Below, in pieces: positions 1-7,176 of a DNA stretch of 10,759 nt (the stretch's first letter is position 1; each line of letters opens with the position of its first letter). The stretch covers positions 1 through 10,759 of the forward strand of contig SKYC01000074.1 of assembly GCA_007128085.1 (NCBI GenBank). Reading direction: 5' to 3'. Under the pieces are notes generated by a model. It ran no database searches. It was not told where the DNA came from and saw only the letters and a program-made list of their open reading frames with translations. The DNA comes from Saprospiraceae bacterium. GTDB lineage: Bacteria; Bacteroidota; Bacteroidia; Chitinophagales; Saprospiraceae. The position numbers were made by a program, and so were the translations under genes.

Positions 1-359
1 CAAGATTCGCTAATCCCATAACCCATTCACTTTTTTACGTTTCAAAAACAACTTTCACAAGCTCCTTTCTGTGTATTTCAATGGTCGTTTACCCATACAA
101 ACGCCATCCGCAAAAATCGCAATTTTAACAAGGCTTTAAGGTATACAAAATAAACTTAAGCACCAAACAAATAAATTCTTTTTTCTGACTACTAAAAAGG
201 ATGCCGCGGTTTTCAATGCATTGATTACACCGGATAGCAACACCCCAATTTAACCCGGGATAAATAAAGGGTAGGAATGAATATTTTTTTTGTCTTGTTT
301 GACTCACATTCCACAGGGATTTATTATTATTGTAACCTAAGAAAAAGAAGACGAGAAAA
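1..359. other. AT-rich intergenic stretch without a supported gene
   Basis: I find no convincing gene here. A plus-strand frame is open from the left edge to a stop at 126-128, but its 41 codons look like ordinary AT-rich DNA and resemble no protein I know. A 60-codon minus-strand frame (125-307) has no recognisable features either. The right end holds a possible promoter for the following secreted-protein gene and a purine-rich leader (about 339-359). The gene to the left, if any, ends or starts outside the window. Confidence 0.6.
298..332 (+). promoter_or_regulatory. Possible Bacteroidota-type promoter for the secreted-protein gene at 360
   Basis: TTTG at 298-301 could be the -33 element and TATTATTG at 325-332 the -7 element (consensus TAnnTTTG, one mismatch). 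The 23-nt spacing is at the long end of what is accepted. Transcription would then begin near 339, giving an A/G-rich leader of about 20 nt. This is a weak, by-eye match in AT-rich DNA. Confidence 0.3.
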
Positions 360-1430
360 ATGAAGGCTCTTTCAATTCACTCCCCCGTGGTCATTGTGTA
401 CCTCAGTTCCCTGTTGTTTTTCCAGGGGCCGTCCACGGAGGCCGTTCCCCTTTCCTGTCAATTTACGCCCCTGGAGCCGGAAGGGATCACCACGGTTCAC
501 CTGGAAGATCATCAAAACAGTGCACTTCAACTTCAGGTCGTGGGGACAGGAGCCACCACCGGCCACATAGCCACTTTAACGGTTAAAAATTTGGGAAGTG
601 AGGATATAGAACTGTTAATCGGGCCGCTGTACATCCCTTCTGAGGGAATCTATCAATCGTACATAATAGACAAAACCACCCGTTTTGTCGTTTTAAAAAA
701 CGCCTCTGAAACCATACGGATTTACGGTTATTGTACGGATGCCTTTAAAGATCCCGTTCCCCGTGACGTGGGATTACCGGATCCGTCAACGTGGGTGCGA
801 CCAAATTCAGCCTATTTCGACAACAAGGGGTTTTCACCGGAGAGCTATACTGAGGAGTTTCCTGGATTCGCGTTTTCTGAATTGTCTAAAATCCAACCCA
901 CAGAGATCTCTACCCACTTTCTCATGCTTACCAACCACCTGGACCGCGACTTGCAGGCTGAAATTTTTTCTGCTTCGAAAGCCGGCCGGCCCCATTTTAT
1001 TGACACAACCGAAACCAGTGCAAAAAAGCTAACCGTACTTTTATTGGAGGAAGATGGCGATTCTGGACACAAAAGTCACTTGTACTGGGATGCGGTAAAC
1101 AAAATAAAAAAAGCAGTTGATATCTCTGCGAGCAGGGGAGAACTTCAAACACCATATTCAGCGAATCGCGAAAGGGAAAAAAGAGCAATTGTCCAGCAAA
1201 CCCTCTGGAAATACACAGCTCTATCCATCGGGAGAAAATACACCTATGAACACTTTCTGGAAAAGCTGGAGGAGCAGTTTAAACGCACAAGTGGCTTCGA
1301 TATAGGGGATGCGCCATCAGAAATAAAGGTTCAGTTCGATGAAGGTGCTGAGGCCTTTTGGGAAACTTTTCAGTCTGTTGTGCGAGAAGCCAAATTGATT
1401 CGGGAAATATCCATTGAAGGGTCATTTTAG
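360..1430 (+). CDS. Secreted protein of unknown function, beta-sandwich-like N-terminal half and helical C-terminal half
   Basis: The 356-residue product starts with MKALSIHSP and a hydrophobic stretch (about residues 9-22) ending near S-T-E-A (about 25-28), so it is probably exported by Sec; there is no proper lipobox before Cys33. Residues 50-125 alternate like beta strands (TLTVKNLGSEDIELLIGPLY), with a short G-Y-C motif at Cys125 followed by a P-rich turn. Cys33 and Cys125 are its only two cysteines and could form a disulfide. From about residue 240 the protein looks helical and charged, with conserved-looking aromatic positions (LWKYTALS, FWETFQSV). No catalytic motif is visible. It lacks a T9SS sorting domain, so the periplasm is the likeliest location. 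It stands alone, converging on the CotH-type gene with only 40 nt between the stops. Coding status is well supported by length and the signal peptide; I do not recognise the family. Confidence 0.85.
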   Translation: MKALSIHSPVVIVYLSSLLFFQGPSTEAVPLSCQFTPLEPEGITTVHLEDHQNSALQLQVVGTGATTGHIATLTVKNLGSEDIELLIGPLYIPSEGIYQSYIIDKTTRFVVLKNASETIRIYGYCTDAFKDPVPRDVGLPDPSTWVRPNSAYFDNKGFSPESYTEEFPGFAFSELSKIQPTEISTHFLMLTNHLDRDLQAEIFSASKAGRPHFIDTTETSAKKLTVLLLEEDGDSGHKSHLYWDAVNKIKKAVDISASRGELQTPYSANREREKRAIVQQTLWKYTALSIGRKYTYEHFLEKLEEQFKRTSGFDIGDAPSEIKVQFDEGAEAFWETFQSVVREAKLIREISIEGSF

Positions 1431-1438
1431 CGAAGGTC

Positions 1439-1466
1439 AAAAAATAATCCTCAGTAAAGACTGAGA
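1439..1466 (-). terminator. Intrinsic terminator of the CotH-type gene
   Basis: CTCAGT (1450-1455) and ACTGAG (1460-1465) form a perfect 6-bp stem with a 4-nt loop. Read on the minus strand, the hairpin starts 5 nt after the CotH-type stop codon (1471-1473) and is followed by an ATTATTTTTT tract (six T at 1439-1444), as expected of a Rho-independent terminator. On the plus strand no T run follows, so it would serve the upstream secreted-protein gene less well. Confidence 0.6.
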
Positions 1467-1470
1467 GTTA

Positions 1471-4400
1471 TCATTTAAAAACCACGACCGGTCTTTCCAC
1501 TAGTATCCGGCCGTTTGCCTTCTTCAGTACGACAAAATACATACCACTGTTTTGGATTTCGATGGGGTACATTCCATTTTCCTCAATTTCAGACAGGCTT
1601 TTATTTATAACGACCTTCCCCACAGAGTTAAATACACTCAATTCACTGTTTTGCAATTCAATTTTATCTGCGTTTATATCCAAATAAAAAAGGCCTCGAT
1701 TGGGGTTGGGAAACAAGTCAATAGTTGTACTTTTCTCTCCGGTTTCAAAAACCGATACAGGGCCGATGTGAATTTCGAGAAAAAACGATTCCGTACAGCC
1801 ATTCTCATCAGTCGTTATCAACTTCACAAAAGCCACTTCGCCAGGATCTCCGGTCCAGGTAATGAGGACAGAATCGATAGATATCAGGCTATCCAATTGC
1901 CCGCCTTCTACTTCCCACGTCAAATCGACCCCACTATCCTGCGGGTATTCCACCGTGTACAACTCAGTATTCAATAGTCCTACATCCACATTGCCTTCGA
2001 TTTCAAGCACTGGTAGCGGATCCGGTAAAAACAAAAATACACTGTCCGCGGCCAAGCACCCCAGGGCATCTCTGACCTCAATGCTGTAGGAACCGTGCTC
2101 CAAATTCTCAATGATAGAAGACTGGTTAATGGGATTTCCAAATAAACGCACCATGTCCCACCGGGAGGTACCTCCTTCATATTCTCTGTCCAGTCGTGCC
2201 GACTCGTATTGACCCGTCATCGGGTCGAAATCTGAAACTATTCTGAATGCGGCCAAGGGATTGTCGTTTAATTCTTTAGTTTCAGAAAAGTCAAAAGACC
2301 TTCCGTTGAACCAGGTATCTCCCGTACTGGTATACTGCGGAGGAACGCGAAATAATTTTGCCTCTTTCCAAACCGGGGCGGAAGCTGTTCGGTCAGCGGT
2401 ATATTCCAGAACCCAGGTATTGGCTGTTGTATTGCTCAAGCGCTGATCAAAAGTAAAAACCAAATCGCGATATCCCTCCGTTGAAATATTAAACTGGACA
2501 CCTGCACTTCGGGGAGATAGGCCCTGTTCAGGATAAGAAGTTGTCTGCCAGGCTTCATTAACAGCAGCTGTATCTGAAGAACCACTTCCATCTGATCCAA
2601 AGTCCGGATTGGTCACGCCCCCTATTAAAAGTGCCTCCCCACCCCCTATTAAAGGAAGAGGGGAAGGGTGCGGAACCCGTCCGTTAAAATCCCAGACTAC
2701 CAGGTAATCGGCTGATTCGGATTTGACTCCATTGGACCATTCGTACAACAGAGGTAAACGTCCACCTTCAAAAGTAGCTTCTACCCAACCATTATGGGTA
2801 TCCCTGCATACCGGATCGGTGCCCTCCAGTTCAATATTTATTTCGGAAGAATACGGAAATTCAATTTCGCCACTACGGGTACAACCAAGGCCATCTTTCA
2901 AGGTATAGGGATGAGTCCCGGGCTCCAATTCTATTTTGGTTGTTACCTCAATCATTTCCATCTTACCCCCCACTGTCATCTCCAATGGAGGCACTCCAAC
3001 AACTTCGGTGAACTCAATAGCCGCATTTAGAGCAGAGTCCCCACAATCTGGCTTTTTCAATACAGAAAAAGTGGGGTCAAACCATTCGGAATCATATAAC
3101 TCCAATGCACTGCTGTCACTACTTACCACTATATGTCCAATCCTCAATTCATCCCTGGCTCCGCTGTCTTCATACAGCCTTTCTCCGGTGTAGTAATACC
3201 TCCAAAGCAATTGCAGGTTTCTGTGGCCCTTGACCTCTTCAGGAAATCTGAGCGGACCGAATATTTGGCTATCCCCGCCATGGCCGGAACGAATATACTC
3301 CACAGGTTCTCCCCCACTTTCGGAAAAATCTACCCAATCGGATTCCTCGTTAACGCGATACTGTAATTTCAGGTGATAAACCCGCGAATTAGGTATAACG
3401 GTGCCTGCCTCCCATCTCAGATATAAATTTTTTTCAATATTGGTATTGACTGCGAGAACAGCACCACCCAGTTGCCTCCCCGGATAACCGGGATTGCCAT
3501 CGCGGTTGCCGGTATTAATAAAAGAAAACCCCTCCGATCCCAGTCCATTTATACGGGTTCGGTTATCCAGGAAATAAACCCCTCCGGTCAAGGAGTCAAC
3601 AGAAGCATCCGGGCCTGGATCTTCCTCATCCATGTATACAAAGGCCATGTGTTTCGGGAAATTCCCCTCTTTCTCATCCGGACTCCAATAATTAAAAACA
3701 TAAGCGCAGCCATCGTAAACAAAGGGTTCAGGAAAAAACTCGTAATCTTCATCTATTTCAAAAACGGCAAGTACTTCAGTATCTTCGATAAAAGCCAATT
3801 CAATGGACTTTTCATTAAAAGGGTCTCCATTTATCTCCCAGTGAGAAAAGCGATGCCCCGAGTAGGGCCGTGCGTTCAATTTAACTGGAACGTCTTCAAA
3901 ATACACCCCCGTCCAGGGATAGGCCTCTCCATCAATGCCTGCAAGTTGATCGGTAATTTTCAGAGAGTTCAGCTGAATCACACCCGCTTGAATATCTGAA
4001 ACATCCAACCGCAAATCGATTTCACCCGAAATATCAAAGTGGGAACGGATATGATTGCGTAAAATACCGGGCCGCAGCTCCGCAAAATTGTTCATACTAT
4101 TGACCTGATTGTTCCAGGTTCCCAGGGAGTTGGGTCTCCTCCACCGATGAATGTGATCGGGCATTTCCCCCTCAATTTTAGAGCGGTTGTGCTCGATAAA
4201 GTCCTGCACTCGATGTGTAAGAAAAGTGGAGTTGAGATGATCTGCCATCCGGTTGATGAATTGGTTTTTAAAAACTTCATTTTCCAATAAAGTCCGAATT
4301 TTAAAGGTCGCCCATGCTCCACGATTATTCCCGGTAGGTGAGGTCACCCACCGAATCATATTGGTTTGAGGACTGGAATATCCGAGGCAGCGGTCAAGAT

Positions 4401-6216
4401 CGTAAACCAGCCATCTCCAACGGCCGTCCTGTCCGAGAGGGGCATCGGGATCAAATGCTACCCGCTTTCTCCAATAATCGATATTGTTGTGCGGCCAGTC
4501 TGTATTACCACAGTAGATTTGTAAACTATAATAATCCAAAAAATTGTCGACATCCATGCGGGCTTCGACCTCTTCGATATTTTCATTCAAACTGAGATCC
4601 GACTCTTCCATAAATTCAAGTAAGTCAGCAAAATGAAGGGAGTCTCCCTCCTTTACTACTGCATTTCTGGTCAACAAATCGATTTCTCCGTCCTTTAATC
4701 CAAACTTTCTGGCGATATAGTGCCTATCCTGGCGCTCTCTTATGTGATGAATTCCCCAATACTCGCCATTGATATAAACTACAGACGGAGCAAAACGCTG
4801 GCCTTCCATCCCTACATGCTCCCAAATATCCTGTACGGTTCCGTCCCTGAACATGGAAAAATTCCAATCATTTCCGGAATTCCTCAATAAAAGTCGCCTG
4901 TAAGTGTCGTACTCATCGCTCTCAAAAAAAGGGTAATTTAAAGTGTTTTTTCCATAATCGTTGCGCGCATAAACCCTCAGCGACTTTTGGGGAAACCTAC
5001 GCGTAAACCCTCCGTGTATCCGGAGACCTACTTTCTGTCGCAAGACTTCAATTCCATCCCTGTCGATAAAACTCATCCATGCGGGTCTTTCCCATTCCCG
5101 ACCGCGCTTTCTGAAGTTGCCCGAACCCCCATCGGGAGCCTGGTAATGGACGCCGGGGACATAGATTCCGGTATCGTGGCCAAAAAGATGAACGGAATCG
5201 GTAACTAAAGAAACAACAGGTAACTCATGGACATTTGAACTTCCTGAAAAAATGAAAAAAGTTCCCGCACTTTCGGCGCTTTTTCTCTCTTCAGCAACTG
5301 CAACAGCACGTATTACATGTGCCTTCCGAATCGGTCCTGCAGGTGGATTCCAGCCCCTTGACGCATGAGAGCTGAGAAAATTGGTGGGGATGAGGGAAAA
5401 GAAATTGGGGTCATCAGACCGATCGGTGAGCAATATTTCTCCTTCGTAAGGAATGCCCTTTTTTAAAGGATCTGATCCATCTGTCGTATAAAACAGCATC
5501 ACGTTACTGTCTGGAGATTCAATTTTTAACTCGATTTCCTCCTCGTAAAAACCGGAGGGATAATTAAAATCTGGTGGTTGAAGAAGATTTGCATAGGTAG
5601 GTTCAGAATTGGAAAAACCCGGTGTAGGTTCCTCAAAATAAAACCACTGATCACTTCCATCCGGATACCTGCCATAGGAGATGTCTCTGGGGATTTTTCT
5701 GGCCTCCAACTCATCCACCCTCTCTCCCTCCGGATGAGTGAGCAACAGCTCTTCCCCCGATGAACTAATGGAAAAATTGGTGTGTAATGCCTGGGCAATA
5801 TCTCTTCGATCCTTGCCGGAAGCCCAGACCAACAAAAATTGTCCGGGAGCTATTTTTTGATCCGGGAAGACCCAACGGTAAGGACGATCGTAGTCGTCGG
5901 ACAGGCCCCAGTCTTTCAAACAAACCTCTTCATCGCCGAAGTTATACAACTCGATCCAATCCTCAAAATCGCCGTCTTCATCCGGAATGGAACTTCCATT
6001 AGACGCCATTACCTCATTGATAACCAATTGGTAACCCTGGGCACACAATTCAGAAGCATTAGAAAAAGACAACAGACAAAACCCCCATAGAAACAAGACA
6101 GATCTGTGGGCAGACGAAAAATGACGAATGACTCTTAAGCAACTATGAAAAACAAATCCAGTAATACGGGCAAGGAATGAAAACCCGAGAAAATTTCTAT
6201 GTATTTTAAAAACCAT
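1471..6216 (-). CDS. Giant T9SS-exported multidomain protein with CotH kinase, lamin-tail and SprB-type repeats
   Basis: A 1,581-residue surface or released protein. Order: signal peptide with a long basic n-region and core FLWGFCLLSF, ending LCAQ near residue 60; lamin-tail domain (63-170; INEVMASN, DWIELYN); chitobiase-like beta domain (220-320; FYTTDGSDP); CotH kinase domain (325-720); InlB-B-repeat-like module (730-822); beta module (830-1035; SRTRINGLGSEGFSFINTGN-like core); SprB-like repeats (1056-1122 and 1125-1399, the second interrupted); PKD-like domain (1403-1483); T9SS type A sorting domain (1495-1581; IDLFPNPNRG). Bacillus CotH and its relatives are atypical protein kinases; the expected residues are present, NTDWPHNN (Asp573, Asn577/578) and VYDLDR (Asp606, Asp608), so activity is plausible. 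The substrate is unknown. The frame extends upstream to an ATG at 6291, but the best promoter lies at 6246-6278, so I chose the ATG at 6216. The gene is monocistronic, divergent from cysC. Confidence 0.93.
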   Translation of the reverse strand: MVFKIHRNFLGFSFLARITGFVFHSCLRVIRHFSSAHRSVLFLWGFCLLSFSNASELCAQGYQLVINEVMASNGSSIPDEDGDFEDWIELYNFGDEEVCLKDWGLSDDYDRPYRWVFPDQKIAPGQFLLVWASGKDRRDIAQALHTNFSISSSGEELLLTHPEGERVDELEARKIPRDISYGRYPDGSDQWFYFEEPTPGFSNSEPTYANLLQPPDFNYPSGFYEEEIELKIESPDSNVMLFYTTDGSDPLKKGIPYEGEILLTDRSDDPNFFSLIPTNFLSSHASRGWNPPAGPIRKAHVIRAVAVAEERKSAESAGTFFIFSGSSNVHELPVVSLVTDSVHLFGHDTGIYVPGVHYQAPDGGSGNFRKRGREWERPAWMSFIDRDGIEVLRQKVGLRIHGGFTRRFPQKSLRVYARNDYGKNTLNYPFFESDEYDTYRRLLLRNSGNDWNFSMFRDGTVQDIWEHVGMEGQRFAPSVVYINGEYWGIHHIRERQDRHYIARKFGLKDGEIDLLTRNAVVKEGDSLHFADLLEFMEESDLSLNENIEEVEARMDVDNFLDYYSLQIYCGNTDWPHNNIDYWRKRVAFDPDAPLGQDGRWRWLVYDLDRCLGYSSPQTNMIRWVTSPTGNNRGAWATFKIRTLLENEVFKNQFINRMADHLNSTFLTHRVQDFIEHNRSKIEGEMPDHIHRWRRPNSLGTWNNQVNSMNNFAELRPGILRNHIRSHFDISGEIDLRLDVSDIQAGVIQLNSLKITDQLAGIDGEAYPWTGVYFEDVPVKLNARPYSGHRFSHWEINGDPFNEKSIELAFIEDTEVLAVFEIDEDYEFFPEPFVYDGCAYVFNYWSPDEKEGNFPKHMAFVYMDEEDPGPDASVDSLTGGVYFLDNRTRINGLGSEGFSFINTGNRDGNPGYPGRQLGGAVLAVNTNIEKNLYLRWEAGTVIPNSRVYHLKLQYRVNEESDWVDFSESGGEPVEYIRSGHGGDSQIFGPLRFPEEVKGHRNLQLLWRYYYTGERLYEDSGARDELRIGHIVVSSDSSALELYDSEWFDPTFSVLKKPDCGDSALNAAIEFTEVVGVPPLEMTVGGKMEMIEVTTKIELEPGTHPYTLKDGLGCTRSGEIEFPYSSEINIELEGTDPVCRDTHNGWVEATFEGGRLPLLYEWSNGVKSESADYLVVWDFNGRVPHPSPLPLIGGGEALLIGGVTNPDFGSDGSGSSDTAAVNEAWQTTSYPEQGLSPRSAGVQFNISTEGYRDLVFTFDQRLSNTTANTWVLEYTADRTASAPVWKEAKLFRVPPQYTSTGDTWFNGRSFDFSETKELNDNPLAAFRIVSDFDPMTGQYESARLDREYEGGTSRWDMVRLFGNPINQSSIIENLEHGSYSIEVRDALGCLAADSVFLFLPDPLPVLEIEGNVDVGLLNTELYTVEYPQDSGVDLTWEVEGGQLDSLISIDSVLITWTGDPGEVAFVKLITTDENGCTESFFLEIHIGPVSVFETGEKSTTIDLFPNPNRGLFYLDINADKIELQNSELSVFNSVGKVVINKSLSEIEENGMYPIEIQNSGMYFVVLKKANGRILVERPVVVFK
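2020..2844 (-). other. SprB-type repeat split by an inserted beta module
   Basis: Within the CotH-type protein, residues 1125-1167 carry the first half of a SprB repeat (DPVCRDTHNGWVEATFEGG, then YEWSNG) and residues 1361-1399 carry its second half (ENLEHGSYSIEVRDALGC). In ordinary SprB repeats these halves are joined by a few residues. Here about 190 residues (DNA about 2134-2715) lie between them. The insert reads as a module known from memory in many secreted Bacteroidota and cyanobacterial proteins: VVWDFNG at its start, AWQTTSYP, AGVQFNISTEGY, FTFDQRLSNT and WVLEYTAD. It runs in frame without stops and looks folded, so it is a domain-within-domain arrangement and not debris. The domain identities are recognised by pattern only. 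Confidence 0.65.
2613..2679 (-). repeat. In-frame 12-bp direct repeat within a C-rich, REP-like coding segment
   Basis: CCCCCTATTAAA occurs twice on the plus strand, at 2618-2629 and 2642-2653, exactly 24 bp (8 codons) apart. On the coding strand each copy gives LIGG, so the protein reads PLPLIGGGEALLIGGV. Next to it is an 18-base purine run (2651-2668), and CCCCT (2643-2647) can pair with AGGGG (2659-2663). The encoded string PHPSPLPLIGGGE resembles translations of dispersed palindromic repeats seen in many bacterial genomes. It may equally be the normal N-terminal loop of the surrounding module. Confidence 0.5.
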
Positions 6217-6245
6217 GAATATGGATTTTCTTTGGAAGACCTTTA

Positions 6246-6278
6246 CAAATTTACAGAAAAATATAAGAAATTTACAAT
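6246..6278 (-). promoter_or_regulatory. Bacteroidota-type promoter for the CotH-type gene
   Basis: On the minus strand, ATTG (6278-6275; three of four bases of TTTG) is followed after 21 nt by TAAATTTG (6253-6246), a perfect TAnnTTTG -7 element. Transcription would start near 6239, about 23 nt before the ATG at 6216. The site lies inside the longer open frame, which is the main reason to prefer the 6216 start over 6291. Confidence 0.55.
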
Positions 6279-6360
6279 CCAGCCCCCTCATTACTGCTTA
6301 GAAGGTCGTTTAAATAGCCCCATTGCAGTGCAGGCGAAAAAACCCTATGTCCAGAACGCC

Positions 6361-6373
6361 GGAAGAATCTTCC
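6361..6373. promoter_or_regulatory. Perfect dyad in the divergent intergenic region, possible operator
   Basis: GGAAGAATCTTCC is a perfect 6-1-6 inverted repeat lying between the two divergent promoters. The one-base centre is too short for an RNA hairpin, so it fits a protein-binding half-site pair better than a structured RNA. A second short dyad, CTGCCCGCAG (6376-6385), follows. No regulator is encoded nearby, and a dyad of this size can occur by chance. Confidence 0.3.
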
Positions 6374-6465
6374 CTCTGCCCGCAGTCTAAAGAACCCTAC
6401 CTTTAAATGAAAGCCAAATTGATGAGTCCACTCCGATACAACTTCTACACTAAAGGAAAGTCAGA

Positions 6466-6497
6466 TTTCTTTTTAAAAGGAATAAGATTTACCTTTG
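6466..6497 (+). promoter_or_regulatory. Bacteroidota-type promoter for the cysC-cysD-cysN operon
   Basis: TACCTTTG at 6490-6497 is a perfect match to the TAnnTTTG -7 element. TTTC at 6466-6469 lies exactly 20 nt upstream as a three-of-four match to the TTTG -33 element. Transcription would start near 6504, giving a leader of about 36 nt before the cysC ATG. No riboswitch-like structure fits in so short a leader. Confidence 0.6.
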
Positions 6498-6539
6498 CTC
6501 CTTTGAAATTTTAGTGCTTCAGTTACAGGTCAGAAACGA

Positions 6540-7151
6540 ATGTCGAAAAGCGAAGAAAAACATATTGTAAAAGCTACATACGGAATCTCCTCTGCCAGCA
6601 GGGCTGATCAAAATCGCCATCTGCCCTTGCTCATCTGGCTGACTGGACTGAGCGGTTCGGGCAAGAGTACTCTGGCCAATGGTCTCGAGATGCAATTGCA
6701 CGACAAGGGTGTAAAAACGTACCACCTGGACGGGGACAATTTGAGAAAGGGCATCAATGCTGATCTGGGATTTTCCATGGAAGACCGCAGTGAAAACATC
6801 AGAAGAATAGCAGAAATCGGAGCTCTTTTTCTGGATGCGGGCTTAGTTGTTACAGCGGCTTTTATTTCTCCATTAAAAAAGGATCGCGAAAGAGTTCGCG
6901 ATATTGTCGGAAGAGACCGCCTACTTGAAGTGTTTGTGGACTGCCCCATTGAGATGTGTGAGAAAAGAGATGTCAAAGGGCTGTATCAAAAAGCCAGGGA
7001 GGGTCTTATCACTGATTTTACCGGCATAGACAGTCCCTACGAATCTCCGGACAATCCGGATTTACACCTTTATACTGACAGAGAGTCCATTGAACAGTGT
7101 GTCCGCAAAATGGTGGACAGGGTATTGGACAAAATAAAATTACAACACTGA
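6540..7151 (+). CDS. cysC: Adenylylsulfate (APS) kinase
   Basis: CysC phosphorylates the 3'-hydroxyl of adenosine 5'-phosphosulfate with ATP to give PAPS, the activated sulfate used by sulfotransferases and PAPS reductases; it acts in the cytoplasm. The 203-residue length matches stand-alone CysC (E. coli about 201). Visible motifs are the P-loop GLSGSGKST (36-44), the substrate-binding LDGDNLRKG (63-71), DRSENIRR (82-89), AFISP with the conserved Ser at 110, VFVDCP (131-136) and KGLYQKAR with FTGIDSPYE (146-168). The canonical SPYR/SPHR after the serine is SPLK here, a mild variation. It is the first gene of the operon, 25 nt before cysD, with a good promoter about 40 nt upstream. It is a separate protein, not fused to CysN as in many bacteria. 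Confidence 0.97.
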   Translation: MSKSEEKHIVKATYGISSASRADQNRHLPLLIWLTGLSGSGKSTLANGLEMQLHDKGVKTYHLDGDNLRKGINADLGFSMEDRSENIRRIAEIGALFLDAGLVVTAAFISPLKKDRERVRDIVGRDRLLEVFVDCPIEMCEKRDVKGLYQKAREGLITDFTGIDSPYESPDNPDLHLYTDRESIEQCVRKMVDRVLDKIKLQH

Positions 7152-7176
7152 TTTCTACAACAAAGCAGGCAACAAC

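Noticed and set aside
3..128. Plus-strand frame open from the left edge
   Set aside because: Only 41 codons, unremarkable composition, and no family resemblance; it could be the end of a gene but nothing supports it.
125..307. 60-codon minus-strand open frame in the left intergenic region
   Set aside because: It has no signal peptide, domain or plausible promoter and lies in AT-rich DNA; likely chance.
3472..3999. 175-codon plus-strand frame opposite the CotH-type gene
   Set aside because: It is the antisense shadow of a well-supported coding region with clear domains; no sign of independent coding.
6199..6390. 63-codon plus-strand frame spanning the start of the CotH-type gene and the divergent promoter region
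   Set aside because: It overlaps the promoter and signal-peptide codons of the opposite gene and shows no known motif.
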